Origin: Agapanthus africanus
Taxonomy: Eukaryota > Streptophyta > Magnoliopsida > Asparagales > Amaryllidaceae
Direction: 5' to 3'
Length of the DNA stretch: 64,000 nt
Assembly: GCA_030015575.1 (NCBI GenBank)
Contig: JASDDO010000018.1
Location: 380,179,908-380,243,907 of the forward strand
Part shown: one piece after another, positions 11,979-22,944 of the stretch
Layout: the number at the start of each line of letters is the position of its first letter
How positions within the stretch are numbered: position 1 is the stretch's first letter
The notes under the pieces: model-generated
Told to the model about the DNA's origin: nothing
The model's input: only the letters and a program-made list of their open reading frames with translations
The model's database searches: none
Position numbers and translations under genes: made by a program

Positions 11979-14075
11979 TGCAAGTGCACGGCGGCGCCCC
12001 AGCCGTCGATCCGACGCCGGAAACGCGGAAACGAAAAACTTTGCGAAACTTGCAAACCGGCACCACCGCGCACAATTAACCCGGATCGGGCCATTAACCT
12101 AGCTACTAGCAAACTAAAAGATGGGTAGAGAGTTATATCAAGCGATCCGTGTCCTTCAGTCTTCGTCTCCACTCCGATCTCCCGCGGAATCTCCGTCCGT
12201 CACCTCCTCGTCGGAAAGGGCACCACGTAGCCAAATTCTTTTACGGGCTCCCATCTCTGGACCGAGGCAACTCGGGCGTGAAGTTGGCTAGCCGACGCGT
12301 CCAAGATTTGCTGTAGAAGTAGTGTAGTAGGCTATGTCTCTTTTGGGGTTTATGTTGCCATGGATGTGGAGGAATGAAGATGAGGAAAAATGGTGCTTTC
12401 ATTTTTCCTAGCATGAAATGAGATGAAGAAGAATGCTACCACTCAAAAATGAATCTCTCTCTCCCCTCTACCAAGAATGGCTAGCCTCTTTTTGTGGTGG
12501 GTGGGAAAAAGCATGGAAAAAAAACAAGAGGAGAAAAATGCAAGATAAAGATAAGGAAAAATGGTCACCTCAAAGTCTATCATTTCTCATCTCATTCTAA
12601 TCTCATAAATGCATAGGATTGATTCAAAAGGAATCTCATCATGATGAAGCCACAATCACAATAAACCCCCTCCACAAATATTATTTGCACACTTGCAAAT
12701 AACCCCCTCCATCGAAAAGTCCGGCCGTGAAGGAACAAAAGAAAACCGGCCGGAACGGAATGCAAACTGGCAACTTCAGAAAACTGATCCCGTAATAAAT
12801 TACAGGAAAACCCCACGACTGCATATACATGCCCGCATTTGTATTCCCACTGAATACAAATACAAAGAGACAAAAATTACACTGTCTAATACTAGGATCC
12901 GGCTTAAGCCAAAGCCGGCTAGTAAAATCCGTCCGATCACGATCCGTGCAATACCGCACGTATCTGATCGAACCCTGCCATATCTCCATACGGCCTCTAC
13001 AGCGTTTCGCCCGAAACTTGAGAAACTGGTCTGTGGGGGACTCTAAAGACTTGTCAATACTTTGGCTGTGGATTTAACTTCTAGCACGTCAGAGGTATTA
13101 GCCAATACGTGACGGGCTACCAGGTATTGACCAAAAAGGACGTCGATGAGCGAACTCATCCTGACACCCTACTGAGCCTGTCAGTGACAATATCCGTACA
13201 GTCCAGTCCGTTCATCTATGAGTATCGCATGGCGGGCCTAGGGGGTTGGTAAAAGTTAGACCCCCAATAGCGGTACAAGTCGTGTCGGTGTGTAGCCCAG
13301 AACACCTGAGATACTACTGGAATACCTACCAGTAAATCTCCTGCCTCGGCCGAGGGCTTTGTATAATGGCTCTCCTAGACACAGCGCGACCTCACCCCCA
13401 ATACCGGGAGAGACGAACCCCTGCAGATCCGCTCACTGCCTCTATGTGGTTCGGGACTGTACCCAACTAAAACCTGTTTGCACATCTCCTTTGAGCGTGG
13501 TAGGGTAGTAATCAAAGCACAGTGGGAACTCACACGAGACAAATAACGATCTCAGTTCTATGAACTAACCTGTACACATGTCACCTAGGAACTGCTATCT
13601 GACGTCTGGTATAATCCCAACTAGCAGGTTCCCGGCGAGTCCTGTCCGGTGTACTCATAACCCAATGAGCACCTGTATACATCTTAGGTGAACCAACTGA
13701 CACCAGTGGCTTGTGAGACCGGCCACCGCCCCTCGTCGGGGTCTCGACTGTATACACTAGTCTACTCTGGAGAATCGATGCCCTGTCTTGAAACTCCTAC
13801 GACTAGGGACCATTTAAGGATGTGCTTATAGACTCCAGCTCCCACGTATATGATCGCCCTCATACTGCTGGTAGTCAAGCAAGAATCCTAGGGGCTCTAT
13901 CAGCGTGCAATAGTGACCTGTAAGGCCACCTAAAGCAGTACATGATGATAATGATAAACCAGATAGCATACTATCATCTCGAGTAAGACTGTCCTACCGG
14001 CATAGGTCCTCCCTCAATCATTGCAATCACGTGCCTGTGATCCAATAATTGACTCTGAGGGCACTATATCCAACA
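11979..14075 (-). repeat. Element A 5' LTR
   Basis: 2097 bp, from TGCAAGTGCACGG (first TG retained, third base changed relative to the 3' LTR) to CTATATCCAACA on the plus strand, followed by the TSD GTGGG. Differs from the 4147-6245 copy at scattered single bases throughout, roughly 2 % by eye. Confidence 0.92.
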
Positions 14076-14080
14076 GTGGG

Positions 14081-15012
14081 TGTATCGAGACGGGGCATCG
14101 ATATACCAGAGTAGACTAGCGTGTACCTTCTCGACCCATACAGACGGGCGATGGATGATCCCATATCCATTGGTGTTTGATATCAGAGATGATATACGGG
14201 TGCTCAGTGGAGACTGGGTTCACTGGACGGACTCGCCGAGAACTCCCAGATGGTATTATACCTTACGTCAGATGGCAGTTCTCTAGTGACACTGGTACAG
14301 GTTAGTCTGTAGACCCGAGATTGTCATAGAGTCTTGTGTGATTCCCACTGTGCTTTGATTTCCACCTTACCACGTCCAAGAGGGCGTGCAAAATGATGGT
14401 TTTTGGGTACAGTCCCGAATCACATGGAGGCAATGAGCGATTGGAGGGGATTCGTCTCTCCCGGTATAGGGATTTGATGTTGCACTGTGTTCGATTGGCT
14501 ATAACCGGAAATCCCTGGCCAGGGTTGCTGAGATTTACTGGTAAGTGTTATCAGTAGTTTATCGAACTGTTATAGACCTCATATCGACACGACTTATCGA
14601 GCTATTGGGGTCTGACGTTTACCACCCCTAGGCAAGATATGCGACATATCAGACGACGAGACCGGACTGTACGGTAAGTGTTGCTGGTTGGATTCACAGG
14701 AGTGTGAGCGGGCTTGCTTGTTGATCTTCTGATCGCTCAAAACCCGGGTGGCCGTTACGTTTAGCAGACCGCTTGCGGCTTGTGGGTGTTTGATATGAGC
14801 ATCACCTGCTGCCGGCGTATTGACGAGTCTTTAGAGTCCTACACAGAGGTTTCCTGGCTCAAGCGAAACGAAATAGGAGCGCATATGAGATATGTGCGGG
14901 ACCGAGAATAATAACAGTATGTGATACTGTATTCTATTCTCGCGATTTGTATCATTGGACGGTTATATGAGATATAGCCGGGTTACCGAATCAAGTGTTG
15001 ATTCGATACATT
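14081..15012 (+). repeat. H 3' LTR, segment 2 of 3
   Basis: Resumes the H LTR after element A (TGTATCGAGACGGGGCATCG) and matches S from about 1052. It includes a variant of the LTR hairpin, CACGTCC-AAGA-GGGCGTG at 14371-14388. It is cut at ACATT (15008-15012) by element B. Confidence 0.9.
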
Positions 15013-17219
15013 TGTAAGTGCACGGCGGCGCCCCGGCCGTCAATCCTACGCCGGAATGCGGAAACGGTGATAAACTTAAATTTTGCGGACTTTGCAAACC
15101 GGCACCACCGCACACTAAACTCCGGATCGAAACCATTAACAAGTCTAAGCTAACTAGAAGAAGGGTTAGAGATGTATACCGACGATCCAAGTCCTCCGGT
15201 CTTCATCTCCACTCCGATCTCCTCGCGGGATCTCCGTCCATCTCCTCCTCGTCGGAAAGGGCACCACGAAGCCGGGTACTTTTACGGGCTCCCGCCTCTA
15301 TACCGAGGCAACTCGGGCATGAAGCCGGCAACTCGACATGCCCAAGGTTTGCTGTAGAATGTGTAGTGTAGAATCATAGTCTCTTTTGGGGTGGTGAAGT
15401 TGCCATGGAGGGAGAAGGAAATCATGAACTTTGGAGAGGGTTTTTGGTGGCATGATAAAAATGAGATGATTGATAAATTTCCAACACCAAAACAAATGAA
15501 CCATCCTCACCTCATCAAAGAGGCCGGCCAAAATATATATGAGAATTGTGGAGGAAAAGCAAAAACAAGAAGGAAGGTGAGTGTAGGATCAATGGAAGAG
15601 GTGACCACATCCAAAGTCAAAGAAACACACACCATGCTTCAAATCAAATCCAACCATACCCTTTCATGTCACAATAAAGCAAAAGCATGGAGCAAGATAT
15701 CATAATCAATATATATGCAATAAAACCCTCCACAAAGTGTTATTTGCGAACTTGCAAATAACCCCCTCCATCGGAAAAGTCCGGCCGGGAAAGAACAAAG
15801 GAAAACCGGCCGGAACGGAATGCAAACTGGCAACTCCAGAAAACTGGTCCCGTAATAAATTACAGGAAAACCCCGATACTGTGCATACACACCCGCATCT
15901 GTATTCCGTCCGGATACAAATGCAAAAAGACAAAATCTACACTGTACTAAACTAGGACCGGCTTAAACCAAAGCCGGCTAGTATTATCCGTTCGATCCTG
16001 ATCCGTGCAATACCGCACGTATCTGATCGAACCCTGCCATATACCTATACGGCTACTAGTACAAACCGTCCGATCCTGATCCGTGCAATACCGCACGTAT
16101 CTGATCGGACCCTGCCATATCTCCATACGGCCTCTACAGCGTTTCGCCCGAAAGCTGAGTAACTGAAAGTGTGGGGGACTCTAAAGACTCGTCAATACAA
16201 TGGCTGTGGATTTAACCACTAGCACGTCAGAGGTATAAGCCAATACGTAACGGGCCACCAGCTATTGACCAAAAGGGACGTCGATGAGCGAACTCATCCT
16301 GACACCCTACTGAGCCTGTCAGTGACAATATCCGTGCAGTCCGGTCCGTTCGTCTATGAGTATCGCATGGCGGGCCTAGGGGGTTGGTTAAAGTCAGACC
16401 CCCAAAAGCGGTACAAGTCGTGTCGGAGTGTAGCCCAGAACACCCTGAGATACTACTGGAATACCTACCAGTAAATCTCCTTGCCTTGGCCAAGGACTTT
16501 GTGTAATGGCTCTCCTAGACACAGCACGACCTCACCCCCAATACCGGGAGAGACGAACCCCTGAAGATACGCTCACTGCCTCCATGTGGCTCGGGACTGT
16601 ACCCAACTAAAACCTGTTTGCACGACTCCTTTGAGCCGTGGTAGGGTAGTAATCAAAGTACAGTGGGAACTCACACGAGACAAATGACGATCCCCAGGTC
16701 GATGAACTAACCTGCACACATGTCACCAGGGAACTGCCATCTGACGTCTGGTATATGACCAACTAGCATGTTCCCGGCGAGTCCTGTCCGGTGCACTCAT
16801 AACCCAATGAGCACCTGTATACATCTTAGGTGATCCAACTGACACCAGTGGCTTGTGAGACCAGCCACCGCCCCTCGTCGGGGTCTCGACTGTATACACT
16901 AGTCTACTAATGGAGTATCGATGCCCGGTCTCGAAACTCCCACGACTAGGGACCTTTTAAGGATATGCTTGTAGACCCCCAGCTCCCACTTATATGATCG
17001 CCCTCATACTGCTGGTGGTCAAGCAAGAATCCTAGGGGCTCTATCAACGTGTAATAGCGACGTGTCATGTCACCTAAAGCAGTACACGATGATAAAGGTA
17101 AACCAGATAGCATACTATCATCTCGAGTAAGACTGTCCTACCGGGATAGGTCCTCCCTCAATCATTACAATCACGTACCTGTGACCTAATAATTGACTTT
17201 GAGGGCACTATCTCCAACA
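15013..17219 (-). repeat. Element B 3' LTR
   Basis: 2207 bp, TGTAAGTGCACGG to TATCTCCAACA on the plus strand. It contains the LTR hairpin CACGACTC-CTTT-GAGCCGTG at 16621-16640 and a 78-bp tandem duplication at 15989-16131. It differs from the other LTR at about six bases, for example near 15106, 15331 and 15878. Confidence 0.95.
15989..16131 (-). repeat. 78-bp tandem duplication inside B LTR
   Basis: Unit 1 starts at 15989 and unit 2 at 16067. Both hold the segment CGATCCTGATCCGTGCAATA followed by CCGCACGTATCTGATCG. A has a single copy at the same place (near 5097-5155), so the duplication arose on the B branch. It is present in both B LTRs (second at about 23921-24063). Each unit contains a GTGC/GCAC inverted repeat. 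Confidence 0.85.
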
Positions 17220-17233
17220 ATCTCCCACTTGCA
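17220..17233 (-). promoter_or_regulatory. Element B polypurine tract
   Basis: Complement of ATCTCCCACTTGCA, directly beside the 3' LTR, identical to A and C. Confidence 0.82.
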
Positions 17234-20200
17234 CTCAAGGCTAATTATTGCGATGTCGCATACTCACAGCCCGTGTGATACCGAACATCCAACTCCTCTA
17301 CTAGTCAGTCTCACAAAGCTCGTTTGCGGAACTATTGCGTTCGAGGAATAGCCTCAGTGAGCGGATCCGCTTAGTTGTTTCTTTCTATGTCTCTCTATAT
17401 CTCAAGTTCGCGGAGAAAGCCATCTCCCGAAATGAGCAAAATCAGTCTTAGAATATGTCTGGATGTCTGATGGGACGTAGCTCATAAATGAACTCCAAAT
17501 CCAAACTTCTTAGACTGTATTGACAACTGAACTTAATCAGTGTCCTGCGCGCCATGCCTCCCTCAGTATTGCCTTGGATCACCTGTCCAAAATACTGCCC
17601 TACATCAGAGGGAAAACTATAACTCTGACAACCTCCTTGTCGTCCATGTCACCTTGGAAGCCTGGAATGATAACCGTCTCCTGAATGAGGCTGTCGTTAT
17701 CATATCCCTAGAACATCCACTTATGTTCTAAAACTGCTTCCGACTGTTTCTCCAGGATTGGATTAATGTCAACTTATTGCATCTAGTGCAAGAACAACAT
17801 CTGGTGTGGTACTTGACATCTCATGATTGACTCACTTGCCTAAGCAAGTGATCTGCCAATCATGCACGTCCCTCTCCCCTTTAGTCTGTAAGACACCTTT
17901 AGAGAGGGTGACTCCATTACCTGCAGGTACACTACCGTGCCAGGAGTCGTCCATCCTAAATACTCTTAGAATGCTGTCAAGTACCCTGATTGGGAAACCA
18001 CCCAAATCTAGATCTAAAACCACAGATCTAGTAACCAGTATGTCTGATATAAAATCCATGTCCTTTGTGGAGAAACCACTGTGTGACGACCAAAGTATAA
18101 CCGATTGTAGTATAGGAGTTTCTTTTCCTATTCTGTGTATGTCATCCAGATACCAGGACATCACACCCTACTACCTTCTCAACAGATCCATCCCCTATTC
18201 TGATGAAGTCAAACTCATGACTGTCACGTCAGAAATAGATGATCTATCTCCGCTACATCTGCTTTAGTCTATAAATAGACATAAGCTACCTGTCCACCAA
18301 TGCTTCCGCTGCTCCCACTGACTACGACAACCCTCTGGCAGAGTCATATAGACGTACACTTCTAAAACTGGTTTAGAATGACGCTATACTCATCCTCCCG
18401 CCGGGTCTCGCAACCTGGAACAACAGCAATGGCAATTGTGGGTAAACAAGAACTTCCCTGTCACCGTCCTTGAGGCCACCGTAGTGCCTCTCGGGTGCCT
18501 GAAGTTACCCACCTTATCTGCGGAGTGGCCAATGGAATGTCAATCCAGATTGAATCTTCAGGTTCCTTATCAAATCTTCAGTAATCGTTTGTGGTTCTGG
18601 AATTACTTCCAGTTCTACCATACTCCCACTACTGTTTTCTGAAAAAAAATCCATTTTTAATAAAACTGTGGCGAGTCTAGAACAATATCGCTATTGTTCA
18701 TCCAGATGGTAGAAAATCAACCCTCGTCATAGCCTGGGTCAACCCACAAACAGCCATTACAGAAACGTGCCTTGAGTTGTCCAGTGTCTGGTTTTAATCA
18801 TGAACCGGACAACTCCCCGTACCTTAACATCGTTAAGATATGAACTGTTCTATATCCAATATAGAAACAGAGGCACTGATTTAATTGAACCAGATTCAAA
18901 TCATGCAGCTGTCTCCAGTGCATGTCAACTAAATGGAAGGAGGCCGATCAGCGTTACTCAACTTAGGAATACTTCCAATTATGAGTAACCTGAAATAGAA
19001 GCAAGATCTCTTTATCATTACTATCAACTGAATACCACACACAAGTATCTACATCTTCGATCTCTTTGAAGAATCCCGATACTTGCTATACCTGGTTCTC
19101 TACTCTATTCAAATACCTATAACTCCTCAAAACTTAGATCCTGTGTTTCCACGAAACACTTGTCTAAAAACTAGAGAAGTCATAAGTAAACCGAATATAG
19201 TACGAGGACCATCCCCTCTGTCCTGATGGACCCTGGACAACATACAATACTCTGTATAAGTCCCTTGAGTCTAATAACTCATTCACTGTGTGTCGTAGGT
19301 TTAAAACTGTACTTATGGTTAAGAAGAATTACACCGCTGTTTAATGCTCCTTACCTAACCATCCACTGATATAGGTAAATGTCGTAGACATAATTTCAGA
19401 AAGGTATATCTCACTCTATGAAAATAGACGTACAGATATATCAATTTGAAATTGGTGCATAACAGCGGATATTCAAAACCAAATATTTGCCGACCGGCAA
19501 ACAGCCCAGGTGATTTCCTCAAATATCACCGATTACAACGAATCCCGATATAATGAGGATGATCACCCAATTCCCAATAACTTACTCCCACTCATCATCT
19601 GTAAAACCATAAAGATGTGAGAATCGTACCTGGTAAATACATACCCTGGAGTAAGTATCTAATCGGGAAATCAGTTTTTCTTTAACATTACACAGTGAAA
19701 CTGAAACATTAAAATGTTCCGATGGGGTATTTTGGTATTCCTAGTAATGCCTCTTCCAGATTCACGACTATAACCGTATAGTTCTTTGCCACCTCTCCAA
19801 ATCCCTTCATATGTCTTTAGTCTTTGCCTTCTGCACACCCCTTAGGCCAAATGGTTTTCTTCCTTCCCTACCGTTCGGCACCAGCCTATGGTTTGGAAGA
19901 AGACTATCCAATAAGCATAAAGGGTGTACTGTCCTAATCCTAGGAGCACTCGCAACGCAAGAGAAGGTGAAGATAAAGGACACCTGAATGTACTTTATTC
20001 CTATTTCTCCTGAACCAGGATCCATCCCCGAACTGGAACAAGTTCCATTCGAGTTCGTATATAACCATACGATGGAGTATCCAAATAAACTGTGGATCTT
20101 CGTAGTGATACGGAGTGTCCTGGAGAAATACAAAGGTGATGTGGGTGTGGTAACGAAATATTTGGTTTGGTCGTGAATATCTGTTGCAATTTACTTTGCC

Positions 20201-20635
20201 CTCTTACTAATCCCTTGCTTTGTCTAAACTTAATACCTTCTGCACACCATCGTTATGCTAATTGGTTTTCTTCATTCCCTACCGGTCGGCACCAGCCTAA
20301 GGTTTGGAAGAAGACAATCCAATTTGCGTAATAGGTGTACTACCCCTAAACCAAGGAGTACTCGTAACTTGAGAGAGGGTAAAAGGAAAAGAAAACTGAA
20401 TAATCCTATCCGTTTTCTCCAGAACCGGAAACCATCCTCGAATTCCTTCGAGTTCGTATCTAACCATACGATGGTTTTGTCCAATGGAAGTGGACGTTCG
20501 TAGTAATACGGGGTGTCCTGGAGAAAAGGGTAAAAGTAGGAGTGGCAATGAGGTCTGCAACTCTGACAATCCAAAAGCCAGTGTCAAGAAGGTTCGGTCA
20601 ACTTGGTCACTGAGTCATAGTCTAGGGTCGGGTCA
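17234..20635 (-). pseudogene. Element B decayed gag-pol
   Basis: Minus-strand sequence collinear with C gag-pol. The best-preserved frame is the complement of 17832-18164 (110 codons). It reads YLDDIHRIGKETPILQSV where C reads YVDDILLIGNDIPMLQSV, and later GNGVTLSKG where C reads CHGITLSKE. The rest is split by stops and shifts, and the zinc knuckle, DTG protease site and DD35E triad are not recoverable. The pattern of changes matches A and D more than C. Because B itself moved recently, this decay is older than its insertion and has been copied along. Confidence 0.85.
19830..20545 (-). repeat. Tandem duplication in decayed gag of B
   Basis: Same two-unit duplication as in A (units about 19830-20170 and 20245-20545), with the same order of shared segments. 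It shows that A and B descend from one already altered master. Confidence 0.75.
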
Positions 20636-21952
20636 ATGGTTGCTGCCAAAGAGAGAGAGAAAAGAAACACTCAGCGTGCACTCTAACCTAGATCAGAATG
20701 GTTACCAATTTATCTAATCTGGAAACCTCCCACTGTACCTCAAATTCTCCTCCAAACCTGAAAGAAGAATTAGTCGGGGTCACCCGAGGAGTAAACTAAC
20801 TCATCAGTGGGAATCGGGATCCAACTCTCATCGCATGACAACGTGACGGAATCCGCTCACGTCATCACACTCCAGAAGGTATGTGCATATCTGGCAAGTT
20901 TCAGTTCTTTTGAAACTCCCGATGTGATTTCTGCCCCATGCTCTTATGACCTTGACTAAGGCCAACAAATCATAAGTCACATGTCAAGTTCTACCCGTCA
21001 TTGTCCAGGTTGATTTGAACCCACCCGTACAAGCCCTTGACTAAGGCCAACAAGGCTATACGACTGTCCCAAACCAACGCATCTATCTATGCAGCATATG
21101 AATACCCAATAGCTACCAAACACTGTGCCTTGACTAAGGCCAACAAACACAGCTTGAATACTATTGACTACCCATATGAAACGACGGAGGGCTACGAATG
21201 GTTTCTGGCGAAAACCTTTAACGTAATGAACTTGATATCGTTGAAGGAACGGATAGCTTTTTAGAAAATATAGTGACGAAAACCTTTACTAAAGAGGTCA
21301 CTCCCGGTGAAGGGATCTCGGCTCTTTCCCCGTAGAATGGGGTGCAGGATATTCCAACTGAATACCACGGTGCAAAGCAAAAGTAATCGGCTATAGTGAA
21401 GTTAATGCCCTGACGCAAACTTCTGTCCAAGGGGTCACTCCCGGTGAAGGGATTTCGGCCCTTGCCTCGTCGACTGAGGAGCAGGATATTCCAACTGAAT
21501 ATCACGATGCAAAACAAAAGTGAACGTCCTTGCAATAACAGCTTTTTGAAAAAGTGTTCCAACAACATCAGATTAGGTTTGTTTTTAACTTGCATTGATC
21601 CGAATCAACGCAGTCCCATCAATTGATCACACCAAAAAGAACGAAAATATACTGATGTACGTATATGCCATCCGCATTCGCCACTGGGTCCCGTCATTAC
21701 CCGTTAGGTTAGCTTACTAACGACAGAGCGGGGACTGGACTAGCGCGGATGCAAAACATATACAACATCTACTAATATATATACCAATATATTATATTCG
21801 CTCAAGGCGTGAATAAAATGCAACATCACAGAAATGTACAGCATCACAGAACAATACAGATATCTGGGATCCCCGGGTTTCACAGAGCCGCTGAAACCCG
21901 ACGTTCCCCTGGTCGTGTGGATAGCCTGTGCAATGAAATCCTAGACCCCTAC

Positions 21953-22054
21953 GGGCGCGGCAAGTCACCCGCCAAAACCTGAAGCGAGGCAGCCCCTTTC
22001 AGCGCCGTGAATGGACCACCCAGCACTTCACGGAATCCGGTAACTTGGGCACCC
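21953..22054 (-). ncRNA. Leader nested-helix domain, B copy 1
   Basis: Outer stem: GGGCGC-gg-CAAGTCACC (21953-21969) with GGTAACTTG-g-GCACCC (22039-22054). Inner stem: TGAAGCG (21980-21986) with CACTTCA (22024-22030). Each non-Watson-Crick position is C opposite A on the plus strand, a G-U wobble in the element RNA. Confidence 0.65.
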
Positions 22055-22080
22055 CTCCTGGGTCAACCTGTACCCCCTAC

Positions 22081-22183
22081 GAGTGCGGCGAATAGCCCGC
22101 CAATCCTAGAGTGAAGCCCCCTCCGTCTCAATGCCATCAGATGCGGGCTTGTTGCCCTCCAGAACTCGGCTATCCGTGCACCC
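22081..22183 (-). ncRNA. Leader nested-helix domain, B copy 2
   Basis: Outer stem: GAGTGC-gg-CGAATAGCC (22081-22097) with GGCTATCCG-t-GCACCC (22168-22183). Inner stem: TCCTAGAG with CTCCAGAA, pairing with two wobbles in the sense RNA where A copy 2 pairs perfectly. Confidence 0.6.
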
Positions 22184-22931
22184 CTCCGCGGGGCAATCCT
22201 AGTACAGAAAGTAAAATATACATACAACGGGTACATCGACCGCAACCAGGTCGTGCCCCAAAATAATAATACAATCAGGCAGTGACGGCAGTCCACATGT
22301 CGGACGCTCGCCCCGCAATATCAAATGTACATAATACAACAAAAACTGTACTAGCATTGCATCCAGGCTATCCCCCACGACCGATCCGCAACATCACAGC
22401 AAAAACAGAACATCAACGTGAAAGTCACGTTCGCAAATCCGTCTAACCGGGCTATAGCAGTTAGACCGGATTTACCGATCGAGTGACATTCACGGTCGCA
22501 GATATAATGTAAATACTGTGAAAAATGTGTTTAAAATATTTGACCGATCGAATATTAACAAGTGGGCCCCAAAACAAAACTGTAGCAGTTACAGAAAATA
22601 TGGGCCCAATTTTAATGTTCCAAAACCCCTGAAATAAACCCAGAAGGCATCTGTAAAAATTTGGTGATGTGAGGTGCACAGTGCACCGCGGAAGGGCGGC
22701 AATTTTGGGGTTTCCGCGGCGGTTCCGCGCTCACACTGTAGCGTTACATCGTCGAATTTTTACAGAACTCTTATATTTTCTCGTACATCAATATTTTACA
22801 ACCTGAAAAAATTTTGGAGACTAAAAAATTTTGACAGAAAACTGATGTGAGTGATATTGGGTTTTCGGAACTTTTCGATCGATCGGAACTTAAAAACACA
22901 TTACACAAAGCTAGACTAAGTTAATGGTGAG

Positions 22932-22943
22932 GCTCTGATACCA
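22932..22943 (-). promoter_or_regulatory. Element B primer binding site (initiator tRNA-Met)
   Basis: On the minus strand TGGTATCAGAGC, one base from the 5' LTR. It matches exactly the site used by most plant copia elements. Confidence 0.92.
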
Positions 22944-22944
22944 C

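Larger units (their letters stand above)
4147..14075 (-). mobile_element. Element A: non-autonomous copia derivative inserted in the H LTR
   Basis: A full-length minus-strand LTR retrotransposon with LTRs at 4147-6245 and 11979-14075 and a 5.7-kb internal region. It is flanked by the perfect TSD GTGGG at 4142-4146 and 14076-14080. Internal sequence is collinear with element C (leader, gag, pol), but the coding part is riddled with stops in all frames. The leader is much better preserved and keeps hairpins described separately. The two LTRs differ at roughly 2 % of sites by eye, and the primer site carries two changes. A is therefore older than B, which is the same family. The family LTR starts (minus sense) TGTTGGATATAGTGCCC and ends GTGCACTTACA. 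Confidence 0.93.
20636..22931 (-). other. Element B 5' leader with conserved hairpins
   Basis: Same plan as A. GC hairpin CCGCGGAA/TTCCGCGG 22686-22719; nested-helix domains 22081-22183 and 21953-22054; GTCCC/GGGAC plus CGTTAG/CTAACG 21688-21735; duplicated module with CCCC/GGGG (21328-21342) and CCTC/GAGG (21465-21479); three hairpins sharing the loop CTTGACTAAGGCCAACAA (20943-20976, 21026-21062, 21123-21152); AGTTTC/GAAACT 20897-20917. All three loop copies carry TAA where all three copies in A carry TTT. Confidence 0.78.

Noticed and set aside
12693-13077. 117- and 82-codon ORFs, with counterparts at 4998-5246
   Set aside because: Inside A LTRs; two overlapping frames on one strand and others on the opposite strand are equally open. 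They reflect repeat copies, not proteins.
15018-15705. 117- and 104-codon ORFs, identical at 22950-23637
   Set aside because: Inside B LTRs. Identity between copies comes from the recent insertion, not from coding selection.
17827-18267. 146-codon plus-strand ORF
   Set aside because: Antisense to the decayed RT of B, whose minus-strand frame (17832-18164) matches C.
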